The notes under the pieces are model-generated. The model was given only the letters and a program-made list of their open reading frames with translations. It did no database searches and was not told the origin of the DNA. Of a stretch of 64,000 nucleotides of DNA, positions 39,025 to 46,977 are shown piece after piece. A program made the translations under genes and the position numbers. Source of the DNA: Lentibacter algarum. GTDB lineage: Bacteria; Pseudomonadota; Alphaproteobacteria; Rhodobacterales; Rhodobacteraceae. Location: NCBI RefSeq assembly GCF_018860975.1, contig NZ_JAHKQI010000008.1, positions 373,746 through 437,745 of the forward strand. The letters run 5' to 3'. Positions within the stretch are counted from its first letter, which is position 1, and the number at the start of each line of letters is the position of its first letter.

Positions 39025-39137
39025 GTGGCACATTGTGGCGTCACGTCGCAGTCAAGCAACTCAGTGTCGAAAACGGGCCGCGTCAGCCTGCGTTGCTCGC
39101 GTAGACACGAGGGAAGAACAAGGTAGGGAATCAAGCT

Positions 39138-39434
39138 ATGCCAGACGTTACAATCGTGTATTGGCGCGATATTCCGGCGCAGGTGATCGTCGGCAAAGGC
39201 CGCCGTGGCTCAAAGGCGCCGCTGCCCGAGCGCTTTGAACAAGCGATTGACCGCGCCGCCATGAAGATCGGTGCTCAGGATGGTGATGCCTATATGGCCG
39301 AGTGGCGCAAAGCTGCCCCCGTCAGCATGGAAGGCGAACCCGATGCGCTTGCCGCCTCGGAAGCCGCGCGCATCGACGCAGAGTATGACCAAGAGCGCAT
39401 CAAAGCGCTAATCGCCAACGAAGGTTGGGCGTAA
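39138..39434 (+). CDS. Small conserved protein ('virulence factor' domain) in a one-carbon cluster
   Basis: A 98-residue cytosolic protein starting MPDVTIVYWRDIPAQVIVGK, with ALPERFEQAIDRAAMKIG-like helices and ending ALIANEGWA. It matches the domain called 'Virulence_fact' in Pfam, a name not backed by a function here. In Rhodobacteraceae it regularly precedes metF and a methyltetrahydrofolate methyltransferase, as in this window, so a role in methyl transfer is more plausible. The stop sits in a hairpin, GGGCGTAAACGCCC. The metF start follows 27 bases later. Confidence 0.72.
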   Translation: MPDVTIVYWRDIPAQVIVGKGRRGSKAPLPERFEQAIDRAAMKIGAQDGDAYMAEWRKAAPVSMEGEPDALAASEAARIDAEYDQERIKALIANEGWA

Positions 39435-39461
39435 ACGCCCATGAACATGAGGGAGGCCATC

Positions 39462-40391
39462 ATGGCACTGCTTAATTTCCGCAAGAAAACCGTTGAGGCT
39501 CCGGCTGGCAACCCCGAGCAGCTTGAAGCCTTCCTGCAAGGTTACTCTATCGAGGTCATGCCGCGCACTGCGACAAAAGTAGAAGACTTCCGCGACATTC
39601 TCCCCGCTGGCACGCGCGTTTACATCGCCCATATCGAAGGCACGCCGATCGAGGAAATGGTCGCCACGGCCAAGCGCATCAATGCTGAAGGCTATGAGGT
39701 CATGCCGCATTTCCCGGCGCGGATCATCAAAGACGCGGCCACGCTGGAGAACTGGATCAACATGTATCAGGGCGAGGCAAATGTCTCGCAGGCGCTTTTG
39801 CTTGCAGGCGGAGTTGCCGAGCCGCACGGCGCTTTTGACAGCTCGATGCAGCTTCTGGAAACCGGCCTGTTTGGCAAGGCAGGTTTCAAGCACCTTCACG
39901 TCGCCGGACACCCAGAGGGCAACCGCGACATTGATCCAAAAGGTGGCATGAAGAACGTCGATGAAGCCCTTCAATGGAAACAGAAATTCTCTGAAACGTC
40001 TGATGCCAAGATGGCGCTGGCAACCCAGTTTGCGTTTGAGGCAGGCCCGATCATCAAATGGGTTGATAGCCTCGCTGAGGCCGGTATCGACATCCCTGTT
40101 CACATCGGCATTGCTGGCCCTGCCAAGCTGCAAACCCTGATAAAATTCGCCATCGCATGTGGCGTCGGGCCTTCGCTGAAAGTGCTGCAAAAACGCGCGC
40201 TGGATGTGACCAAGCTGTTGCTCCCTTACGAGCCTAACGAGGTGCTCGCCGAGCTGGCCGCTCACAAAGCCGCCAACCCTGAGTTCAACATCGAGAAGGT
40301 GCACTTCTTCCCGCTCGGTGGCATCAAAACCAACGCCAAATGGGCGACAGACAATGGCGGCGCTTCAGGCGTGCCTGCAAACCAAGCATAG
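39462..40391 (+). CDS. metF: Methylenetetrahydrofolate reductase
   Basis: A 309-residue TIM-barrel flavoenzyme that reduces 5,10-methylene-THF to 5-methyl-THF. Recognisable segments are AEGYEVMPHFPARII, ALLLAGGVAEPHG, LHVAGHPEGNRDIDPKGG, ATQFAFEAGPIIKWV and HIGIAGPAKLQ; the barrel order fits the family, though it is diverged from enteric MetF. GGGAGG precedes ATG 39462. The next gene uses 5-methyl-THF, and the three genes from 39138 to 41482 form one operon with gaps of 27 and 11 bases. Confidence 0.88.
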   Translation: MALLNFRKKTVEAPAGNPEQLEAFLQGYSIEVMPRTATKVEDFRDILPAGTRVYIAHIEGTPIEEMVATAKRINAEGYEVMPHFPARIIKDAATLENWINMYQGEANVSQALLLAGGVAEPHGAFDSSMQLLETGLFGKAGFKHLHVAGHPEGNRDIDPKGGMKNVDEALQWKQKFSETSDAKMALATQFAFEAGPIIKWVDSLAEAGIDIPVHIGIAGPAKLQTLIKFAIACGVGPSLKVLQKRALDVTKLLLPYEPNEVLAELAAHKAANPEFNIEKVHFFPLGGIKTNAKWATDNGGASGVPANQA

Positions 40392-40402
40392 AAAGCGCAG
40401 AC

Positions 40403-41482
40403 ATGACCAGAACAATCGTTGAATCCAAAACCAAGACCGCGATCATCGGCTTTGACCAGCCTTTCACAGTGATCGGCGAGCGCATCAACCCGACGGGCCG
40501 CAAGATCCTCAATGAGGAGCTTGAAAACGGCAACTTCAGCCGTGTCGAGGCTGACGCAATCGCCCAAGTCGCGGCCGGTGCAACCATTCTGGATATCAAC
40601 TCGGGCGCAGTGTTTTCCGGCAAAATGGCCGAAGACCCGCGCTATGCTGACAACAACTTTGTTGAGCCGACACTGATGAAACAGCTGATCGAAGTCGTGC
40701 AAGGCGTGACAGACAGCCCGCTTTGCATCGACAGTTCAGTTCCCGGTGCGCTTGAGGCTGGCCTTGCCGCCGCCGAGGGCCGCCCGCTGCTCAACTCGGT
40801 GACTGGCGAGGAAGAGCGCCTTGAGCTCGTCCTGCCACTGGTGAAAAAATACAACGTGCCGGTTGTGGCAATCTCAAACGACGACACTGGCATCTCTGAA
40901 GATCCAGACGTGCGCTTTGCAGTCGCCAAAAAGATCGTGCAGCGCGCCGCTGATTTCGGCATTCCGGCGCATGACATTGTGGTTGACCCGCTGGTAATGC
41001 CGATCGGCGCGATGGGCACGGCTGGCTTGCAAGTCTTCACCCTTGTGCGCCGCCTGCGTGAAGAGCTCGGTGTAAACACCACCTGTGGCGCGTCCAACAT
41101 CTCCTTTGGTCTGCCGAACCGTCACGGCATCAACAACGCCTTCCTGCCAATGGCGATCACCGCTGGCATGACCTCGGCGATCATGAACCCTGTCGCCCTC
41201 CCCATCGGCCCCAAGAAACTGGCCGAGAAGAAGGCCGAAGTCGAAGCTGCAGGCATTATCCTTCCCGAAGGCATGGATGACGAAGCCTTTGTGCAAATGT
41301 TCGGCATGGGCAGCACCAAAGCGCGCGCCGGTAAGGAAATGGAAGCCATCCGCGCTGCCAACTTCCTGACCAATAACGACGATGGCGGAGCCGACTGGAT
41401 CCGCACCAACAAAGTCGCTCCGAAAGCCGGACAAGAAGGCCGCGGCCGCGCCGGACGCTCTGGCGGACGCCGCCGCAGCTAG
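40403..41482 (+). CDS. Methyltetrahydrofolate:cobalamin methyltransferase (pterin-binding domain)
   Basis: A 359-residue protein with the pterin-binding barrel of MetH/AcsE: VIGERINPTGRKILNEEL at the start, GATILDINSG, LCIDSSVPGALEAGL, PLLNSVTGEEERLE and CGASNISFGLPNRHGIN. It lacks the homocysteine, cobalamin and reactivation domains of full MetH. Phaeobacter and relatives have, as I recall, a methionine synthase split into separate proteins, and this would be the folate-binding part. The Gly/Arg-rich tail (GRGRAGRSGGRRRS) is odd. A strong terminator ends the operon. Confidence 0.9.
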   Translation: MTRTIVESKTKTAIIGFDQPFTVIGERINPTGRKILNEELENGNFSRVEADAIAQVAAGATILDINSGAVFSGKMAEDPRYADNNFVEPTLMKQLIEVVQGVTDSPLCIDSSVPGALEAGLAAAEGRPLLNSVTGEEERLELVLPLVKKYNVPVVAISNDDTGISEDPDVRFAVAKKIVQRAADFGIPAHDIVVDPLVMPIGAMGTAGLQVFTLVRRLREELGVNTTCGASNISFGLPNRHGINNAFLPMAITAGMTSAIMNPVALPIGPKKLAEKKAEVEAAGIILPEGMDDEAFVQMFGMGSTKARAGKEMEAIRAANFLTNNDDGGADWIRTNKVAPKAGQEGRGRAGRSGGRRRS

Positions 41483-41510
41483 ACGCCTGCAAATCTGCTA
41501 AAACGCAACA

Positions 41511-41546
41511 AAAACGCCTCACCTTGTCGTGGGGCGTTTTCTTTTG
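41511..41546 (+). terminator. Rho-independent terminator after the methyltransferase gene
   Basis: AAAACGCCTCAC pairs with GTGGGGCGTTTT (one G-T pair) over a CTTGTC loop, followed by CTTTTG. It closes the metF operon and separates it from glk. Confidence 0.88.
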
Positions 41547-41571
41547 TCCTGTGCTGTGTCAGCCTGAGCCA

Positions 41572-42453
41572 ATGACAGATCTTCTAGCAGATATAGGCGG
41601 CAGCAATTGCCGCTTTGCCCTTGCCAAAGACGGAGAGCTTTTGGCCGACAGCCTCTGGCAATGCGCAACCCGCGACTATGACAGTTTCGACTTGGCCTTG
41701 GCGGCCTATCTTGCCGATCAAGCCCCTCCGAAGCGCGCCTGCATCGCCGCCGCCGGAGCCGTGCGCGACAACTGCGTTACTCTGACCAATCATGGCTGGA
41801 CGATCTCTCAGAACGCCCTGCCCGACACCGAACTGACCCTGCTCAACGACCTGCAAGCAATGGGCCACGCCCTCGCCCCGCTAGGCCCGCCGAAGCAGCG
41901 CAAACTGGTGGTCAACCTCGGCACAGGCCTCAATGCTGCCGTGCTGCATATTGCCAATGGCCTGCCCTTTGTGCCCGAGAGCGAAGCGGGGCATATGCGC
42001 CTGCCGCGGCTGGCCGATCCCGCATTTCAAGCGGCGCTAGAGGCCTGCATAAGCCGCTTTGGATCCGACGCCGTTGAGGCAGCCGTTTCTGGCACTGCGC
42101 TTCCGCATCTTCACCATGCGTTGACAGGCAAGACACTGAAAGCACAGGATATTTCCGCCGATTGGTCTGCTCCCGAGTCTGAGCCAACCCGCACAATGTT
42201 GCTTAGCTTGCTTGGCCACTACATCGGCGATCTGGCTCTGGCTCACCTGCCCTATGGCGGTATCTGGCTTGCCGGAAGTCTGGGCCGCGCCATCGCGTCC
42301 GAGATCAACACCAGGGCCTTTCAAGAGAGCTTTAGCAGCCGGGGGCCCTATACCGACCTGATGCAAAACTTCGACTTTGATGTGCTCGGCGACGACAAAG
42401 CCGCCCTCAAAGGTGCGGCGCTTTACTTGCAGGCCCAAGCTGCGCGAGACTGA
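41572..42453 (+). CDS. glk: Glucokinase (Glk family)
   Basis: A 293-residue ASKHA-fold kinase that phosphorylates glucose with ATP. Motifs are LLADIGGSNCRFALAKDG (phosphate 1), LLNDLQAMGHAL, VVNLGTGLNAAVLH (phosphate 2) and ESEAGHMRLPR. It resembles E. coli Glk rather than ROK proteins, as no Cys-rich zinc motif is present. Sugar specificity is inferred. Start at 41572 (MTDLLADIGG); the frame upstream runs through a terminator. It overlaps the convergent DUF192 gene by 31 bases at the 3' end. Confidence 0.85.
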   Translation: MTDLLADIGGSNCRFALAKDGELLADSLWQCATRDYDSFDLALAAYLADQAPPKRACIAAAGAVRDNCVTLTNHGWTISQNALPDTELTLLNDLQAMGHALAPLGPPKQRKLVVNLGTGLNAAVLHIANGLPFVPESEAGHMRLPRLADPAFQAALEACISRFGSDAVEAAVSGTALPHLHHALTGKTLKAQDISADWSAPESEPTRTMLLSLLGHYIGDLALAHLPYGGIWLAGSLGRAIASEINTRAFQESFSSRGPYTDLMQNFDFDVLGDDKAALKGAALYLQAQAARD

Positions 42454-42953
42454 TCAAAACCGGCAAAGCGCATCTCGCTGCCCGCGTCAATTCCGAGCGC
42501 CGCCGCCAAACCGCCGTTCACTTCCAACACCGCCAAAGCGGGCGCGCCGGAATGAACCAGAGTTTCATCATGCGGCTGCGCACGTTCATGCACGTTGATC
42601 ACAATGCCCCGTGCGTCGACAAAGATCATATCAAGCTCGATCAGTGTGTTGCGCATCCAGAACGACAGCGGCACCGGCCTTTCGTAGACAAAAAGCATGC
42701 CCGCACTCTTGGGCAGGCTTTCTCGGTGCATCAAACCCTGTGCACGACTGCTGTTGTTATCAACGATCTCGACGTTAAACCGCGCTTGCCCCCAAGAGCC
42801 GCGCAGCTCGACTGTGCGTTCAGAGCACGCCGCAAACACCGGCCCACCGAGCAGCAGAAACAGCAAAACCCAAAGCAAACTGCACGGATGCCACCGTTCC
42901 AGCTGCCACTGTTTCAGTTGCCACTTGTTTAGTTGCTTGTAGCCGTTTCCCAA
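42423..42953 (-). CDS. DUF192 family protein, exported (start uncertain)
   Basis: A DUF192 domain protein. After a hydrophobic signal-like stretch (LLWVLLFLLLGGPVFAA) the family pattern SRAQGLMHRESLPKSAGMLFVYERP, SFWMRNTLIELDMIFVD and VLEVNGGLAAALGID is complete. The start is doubtful: the frame opens with TTG at 42953, giving 176 residues, and overlaps the end of the cold-shock gene by 25 bases; the first 25 codons lie in a 15-base tandem repeat. A TTG near residue 26, just before the signal core, is another option. Function unknown. Confidence 0.75.
   Translation of the reverse strand: MGNGYKQLNKWQLKQWQLERWHPCSLLWVLLFLLLGGPVFAACSERTVELRGSWGQARFNVEIVDNNSSRAQGLMHRESLPKSAGMLFVYERPVPLSFWMRNTLIELDMIFVDARGIVINVHERAQPHDETLVHSGAPALAVLEVNGGLAAALGIDAGSEMRFAGFDQSRAAWACK
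42891..42935. repeat. Three tandem 15-base units at the cold-shock gene stop
   Basis: Units CCACCGTTCCAGCTG, CCACTGTTTCAGTTG and CCACTTGTTTAGTTG; the last contains the stop codon of the cold-shock gene (42929-42931) on the minus strand. In the frame of the DUF192 gene they encode a repeating Lys/Gln-Trp-Gln-Leu pattern. Confidence 0.8.
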
Positions 42954-43444
42954 GAAAACACCTCTGTCGCCATGCGCCCACGCGTGCCATCAATCACCTT
43001 GATGGCAATTGCTTCACCGGGTTGCAAGTCGGCAAAGCCCGACTGGCGCAGAACTTCAATATGCACAAACACATCCGCAGGGTCGCCGTATACATTCGCA
43101 AAGCCAAAACCCTTGCCCTTGTCGAACCATTTGACGCGCGCCGGTTGCAGCACTGCATTGGCGATCAGCTCAGGGTCTATATGGGCAAAGTCTTCCAAGG
43201 CGGCAGTCGATCCGCCTGTTGACGGCTCGATAGAGAGCACCTCAACAGCCTGACGTCCGCGCTCGGTTGCCTGAGCACAAATGGTTATCTGGGTTCCATC
43301 AGCAATAGAACTCTGGCCGAAATTGCGCAGCACATTTGCATGCAACAAAATATCAGTTCCGCCGGCATCAGCGATCACAAAGCCGAACCCCTTAACGGGG
43401 TCAAACCACTTAACGCTGCCAACAACTACTTCGGTATCATCCAC
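42929..43444 (-). CDS. Protein with two cold-shock domains
   Basis: A 171-residue nucleic-acid binding protein with two CspA-type domains: VGSVKWFDPVKGFGFVIAD (residues 8-26) and ARVKWFDKGKGFGFANVY (about 102-119), each with RNP-like aromatic residues. The domains are linked by about 25 residues. Double-CSD proteins are usual in Rhodobacteraceae and may act as RNA chaperones or repressors. The start is GTG at 43444, with GGGAAG about 12 bases upstream. A leader of up to 130 bases lies before it. The stop lies in a tandem repeat. Confidence 0.93.
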   Translation of the reverse strand: MDDTEVVVGSVKWFDPVKGFGFVIADAGGTDILLHANVLRNFGQSSIADGTQITICAQATERGRQAVEVLSIEPSTGGSTAALEDFAHIDPELIANAVLQPARVKWFDKGKGFGFANVYGDPADVFVHIEVLRQSGFADLQPGEAIAIKVIDGTRGRMATEVFSWETATSN

Positions 43445-43575
43445 GATTAATGTTTACTTCCCTGTCCGTTTCTCTCCGTCCCCAAATCACTCATGGGCTG
43501 GAATGCAGATGGAATTCAAGCCAAAACTGGTAAATAATCGTATTGATATGTGTCAGATTCAGGTATTAAGGCGGC

Positions 43576-44196
43576 TTAAGGGTTCAGGCGGTCGACCTGC
43601 CAATGCGCATCTCTCCCTGTGCGTGTCCAGCGAAAGCGGTCATGCAGCCTAAAGGCGCCATCGGCCCAGAACTCTATCTCGACAGGCTCAAGACGGTATC
43701 CGCCCCAAAACGGCGGGCGCTTTGGCGCTGTGCCGTGCTTTGCTGTCACTTTCGCGACTTCAGTGACCAGTGCTGCACGCGATGACAAAGGCCGGGATTG
43801 CTGTGAAGCCCAAGCACCAAGACGGCTTTTAAGCGAGCGTGATGCATAGTAGGCATCCGCCTGCGGCCCGTCTTCACGGCTGATAACACCACGCACCCTG
43901 ATCTGCCGTCGCAAACTCTTGTGGTGCATGACAAAGGCCGCCTTTTCAGCACTATCAAGCTCCTGCGCCTTGGCCGAGCCGTAGTTGGTGTAAAACACAA
44001 ACGCCGCATCCTCGATCTCTTTGAGCAGCACCATACGCGCATTAGGCAGCCCGCTGGCATCAACCGTGCTCAGTGCAATCGCGTTGGCATCGTTGGGCTC
44101 GCTGGCTTCGGCCTCTTTCAGCCATGCCCGCGCGATATCAAAAGGATCATCACCGGCGAAGATACCGCTGCGGTCTGCATTGTTTTGGTCTGACAT
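43576..44196 (-). CDS. pdxH: Pyridoxamine 5'-phosphate oxidase
   Basis: A 206-residue FMN enzyme that oxidises pyridoxine- or pyridoxamine-phosphate to pyridoxal phosphate. Family segments are [46 protein letters not shown] and [16 protein letters not shown], ending in the C-terminal [19 protein letters not shown], typical of PdxH. Length is normal. It is divergent from fabI and separated from the cold-shock gene by 131 bases. Confidence 0.96.
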   Translation of the reverse strand: MSDQNNADRSGIFAGDDPFDIARAWLKEAEASEPNDANAIALSTVDASGLPNARMVLLKEIEDAAFVFYTNYGSAKAQELDSAEKAAFVMHHKSLRRQIRVRGVISREDGPQADAYYASRSLKSRLGAWASQQSRPLSSRAALVTEVAKVTAKHGTAPKRPPFWGGYRLEPVEIEFWADGAFRLHDRFRWTRTGRDAHWQVDRLNP

Positions 44197-44293
44197 AGTT
44201 AATCCTTCTCTGAAGCACGCGAAGCTTGAAGCACAGTAGCCAATCGCCTAAAGACTTCACAACTAGTTATTAACGCGCGTGTGGGGAGAAGAC

Positions 44294-45115
44294 ATGTCAA
44301 ATCAACTGATGGCAGGCAAGCGAGGCCTGATCATGGGGCTGGCCAACGATAAATCTATCGCTTGGGGCATTGCCAAGGCCTGCGCTGATGCCGGTGCAGA
44401 GCTGGCGTTTTCTTACCAAGGAGACGCCCTGCTCAAACGCGTGACGCCCCTTGCCGCGCAACTCGGCAGCAAACTTGTCGTGCCCTGTGATGTCGCCGAC
44501 GAGGCCAGCATGGACGCGCTTTTCGCCAAGCTGAAGGACGAATGGGGCGAACTTGACTTTGTCGTGCATGCCATTGGTTTTTCTGACAAAAACGAACTCC
44601 GCGGCCGCTATGTCGAGACATCACGCGACAACTTCACCATGACAATGGACATCTCGGTGTATTCCTTTACCGCGATCATGGCGCGTGCCGAAAAGATGAT
44701 GTCGGAAGGTGGCTCTGCCCTGACGCTCACCTATTACGGCGCCGAGCAGGTTATGCCGCATTACAACGTCATGGGCGTTGCCAAGGCCGCACTTGAGGCC
44801 TCGGTAAAATACCTCGCCGAAGACCTCGGCAAAGACGGCATCCGCGTTAACGCGATCTCGGCTGGCCCGATCAAAACACTGGCCGCGTCAGGCATTGGCG
44901 ACTTCCGCTACATCCTCAAGTGGAACGAACTCAACTCGCCACTGCGCCGCAACGTGAACATCGACGACGTCGGCAAGTCAGCGCTTTATTTGCTCTCTGA
45001 CCTTGGCTCTGGCGTCACAGGCGAAAACCTGCACGTTGACGCAGGCTACCACGTTGTCGGCATGAAGGCAGTCGATGCGCCTGATATCGACGTGGTCACA
45101 GGCCGCAAAGACTAA
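44294..45115 (+). CDS. fabI: Enoyl-[acyl-carrier-protein] reductase (NADH), FabI
   Basis: A 273-residue short-chain dehydrogenase that reduces enoyl-ACP in the last step of each fatty acid elongation cycle. The N-terminal nucleotide motif is GLIMGLANDKSIAWGIAKA, the catalytic Tyr-x6-Lys lies in YYGAEQVMPHYNVMGVAKAA, and AISAGPIKTLAASGI is diagnostic. Start at 44294 has GGGGAG upstream. The first LysE exporter starts 4 bases after the stop, so the transcript probably continues through three or four genes. Confidence 0.96.
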   Translation: MSNQLMAGKRGLIMGLANDKSIAWGIAKACADAGAELAFSYQGDALLKRVTPLAAQLGSKLVVPCDVADEASMDALFAKLKDEWGELDFVVHAIGFSDKNELRGRYVETSRDNFTMTMDISVYSFTAIMARAEKMMSEGGSALTLTYYGAEQVMPHYNVMGVAKAALEASVKYLAEDLGKDGIRVNAISAGPIKTLAASGIGDFRYILKWNELNSPLRRNVNIDDVGKSALYLLSDLGSGVTGENLHVDAGYHVVGMKAVDAPDIDVVTGRKD

Positions 45116-45118
45116 GCG

Positions 45119-45712
45119 GTGGAGCTGGCGCATCTCATAGCGTTCAACCTCGCGATACTGGCAGCACTCGCCAGTCCGGGGCCAGCTTTTCTGCTAATGC
45201 TGCGCTCGGCCATGTCCGATGGCTACAGCGGCGCGTGGCGCACAGGGCTTGGCCTCGCCACAGCCGCAACTCTCTGGACAATTCTGGCGCTCTTGGGCCT
45301 GACGGCCTTCTTTGCTGCCGTGCCTGTGGCCTATGTGACGGTCAAAGTCGCAGGCGCGCTCTATCTTTTCTGGCTGGCCATAAGCACATGGCGCAACGCC
45401 GGAGCGCCACCTGCTGTCGCCGGAGGCACGTTGCAGGGCTTTTCTCTCGGGATCATCGGCAACCTCTCCAACCCCAAAGCCGTTGTGTTTATCTCGGCGA
45501 TCTTTGCAACAATCATGCCACAAGACCTAAGCCGCGATGCGCAGCTGGTGATCGTCGCAAACCACTTCCTGCTCGAAGTGGCTTTTTATAGCCTGCTGGC
45601 CTTCGGTCTCAGCAACCCGCGCATCACACGCACTTACCAAAGCGCCAAACACGCACTCGACAGGATATCTGCCGTGCTGCTCGGTGCGGTGGCCGCAAGG
45701 GTTGCCATATGA
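45119..45712 (+). CDS. LysE/RhtB family exporter 1
   Basis: A 197-residue membrane protein with about five or six helices. The N-terminal motif LAALASPGPAFLLMLRSAMSDG (19 residues from the start) and the central GNLSNPKAVVFI are characteristic of LysE/RhtB amino acid exporters. Start is GTG 45119, four bases after the fabI stop. Its stop overlaps the start of the next exporter (ATGA). The exported amino acid or metabolite is unknown. Confidence 0.9.
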   Translation: MELAHLIAFNLAILAALASPGPAFLLMLRSAMSDGYSGAWRTGLGLATAATLWTILALLGLTAFFAAVPVAYVTVKVAGALYLFWLAISTWRNAGAPPAVAGGTLQGFSLGIIGNLSNPKAVVFISAIFATIMPQDLSRDAQLVIVANHFLLEVAFYSLLAFGLSNPRITRTYQSAKHALDRISAVLLGAVAARVAI

Positions 45713-46320
45713 CAGTCGCCGCGCTTATCGCCTTCAACCTGACGCTTCTGGCCTCAATGGCCAGCCCCGGCCCTGCCTTGCTCCTCGCTTTGAAAACAAC
45801 TCTCACCTCAGGTCGTATGGCAGGCATCGTCACGGGCCTTGGCCTTGGCACAATGGCAGCAATCTGGACAGGCCTTGCCCTGCTGGGGCTTGAAGGCGTG
45901 TTCAAACTCTTCCCTTGGGCCTATATCGTGCTCAAAACCGGCGGCGCGCTCTACCTGCTCTACATCGCTTACGGCATGTGGAAAGACGCGGCCAAACCGC
46001 TGGCGCCCTCTTCTGCTGATGCGCCCAGCCTGCGGCGCGCTTTCTTTACCGGTTTTGCTGTCAATGTCGGCAACCCCAAGTCAGTGATCTTCGCCTCAGC
46101 CGTGCTCTTGGTGATCTTCCCCCAAGGCATGAGCCTAACCGAGAAAACCAGCATCGTGCTCAACCACCTGTTGGTTGAATGGTCGGTCTACACGCTCTTC
46201 GCCCTCGCCCTTTCAACTGGCCCTGCCCGCGCGGGCTACCTACGCCTTAAGCCGTGGTTTGACCGCACGGCAGCACTGGTGCTCACAGCTCTCGGCCTCC
46301 GCCTCATCTTCTCGAAATAA
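45709..46320 (+). CDS. LysE/RhtB family exporter 2
   Basis: A 203-residue relative of the preceding gene: [19 protein letters not shown] and [15 protein letters not shown] show the same family motifs. The pair probably arose by tandem duplication and diverged. Translation is coupled by the ATGA overlap. The gpt gene starts 10 bases after its stop. The two might work as homo-oligomers with different substrates. Confidence 0.9.
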   Translation: MTVAALIAFNLTLLASMASPGPALLLALKTTLTSGRMAGIVTGLGLGTMAAIWTGLALLGLEGVFKLFPWAYIVLKTGGALYLLYIAYGMWKDAAKPLAPSSADAPSLRRAFFTGFAVNVGNPKSVIFASAVLLVIFPQGMSLTEKTSIVLNHLLVEWSVYTLFALALSTGPARAGYLRLKPWFDRTAALVLTALGLRLIFSK

Positions 46321-46330
46321 GGATCATTTC

Positions 46331-46849
46331 ATGTCAGACCGCTTGCCCCACGAAAAAGGCTTCCACATCAGTTGGGATCAAATGCACCGCGACAGTCGCG
46401 CGCTGGCTTGGCGGCTTGACGGAAACGGCCCAGATAACGGCGCATGGAAAGCCGTTGTGGCAATCACCCGCGGTGGCATGGCCCCGGCTATGATCGTCGC
46501 ACGTGAGCTTGATATACGCACAGTTGATACGATTTCGGTCAAATCCTATCACTCTGGCGGTGGCAAAGCCGACCAGCGCCGCGAGGCCGAAGTGCTCAAA
46601 TCCCCCGACAAAGAGATGATGGGCGACGGCACAGGTATTCTGATTGTTGATGACCTTGTCGACAGCGGCAAAACCCTCGAACTGGTGCGTAATCTCTACC
46701 CGAATGCCCACTTCGCAACCGTCTACGCCAAACCGCAGGGAGAGCCGCAAGTCGACACCTTCATCACCGGTGTAAGCCAGGATACCTGGATTTTCTTCCC
46801 GTGGGATATGGCGCTGCAATATGTCGAGCCTTACCGGGGCACCGACTAA
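46331..46849 (+). CDS. gpt: Xanthine phosphoribosyltransferase
   Basis: A 172-residue purine salvage enzyme. The PRPP-binding loop is [16 protein letters not shown], and [20 protein letters not shown] and the C-terminal WIFFPWDMA fit the Gpt type that uses xanthine and guanine. Start at 46331 has AAGGATC upstream. It is the last gene of the fabI-LysE-LysE-gpt run, and two inverted intergenic repeats follow the stop. Confidence 0.93.
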   Translation: MSDRLPHEKGFHISWDQMHRDSRALAWRLDGNGPDNGAWKAVVAITRGGMAPAMIVARELDIRTVDTISVKSYHSGGGKADQRREAEVLKSPDKEMMGDGTGILIVDDLVDSGKTLELVRNLYPNAHFATVYAKPQGEPQVDTFITGVSQDTWIFFPWDMALQYVEPYRGTD

Positions 46850-46855
46850 GACACA

Positions 46856-46951
46856 CCCTCCGAACGCTCCGCGGGGGATATTTGGGCCAAGAAAAAGCGA
46901 ATGAGCGCCGGGCTTCATTTTCTTGGTGAAAATATCCCCGCCGGAGGCTCC
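46856..46951. repeat. Inverted pair of intergenic repeats, copies 4a and 4b
   Basis: Copy 4a (46856-46897, minus strand) starts CTTTTTCTTGGCCCAAATAT and ends in a GCGGAGCGTTCGGAGGG tail. Copy 4b (46918-46951, plus strand) matches the proB copy at 33 of 34 positions. They point away from each other and fill the gap between gpt and the aminotransferase. Confidence 0.75.
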
Positions 46952-46977
46952 CCTTCTGTGAGTTTAGGAACAGGCCG

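Noticed and set aside
42935-42953. TTTTCTTGGGAAA in the cold-shock gene as another copy of the intergenic repeat
   Set aside because: Only the first 9-13 bases match, and the following AAATATCCC is missing; coding sequence for Phe-Ser-Trp gives the likeness.
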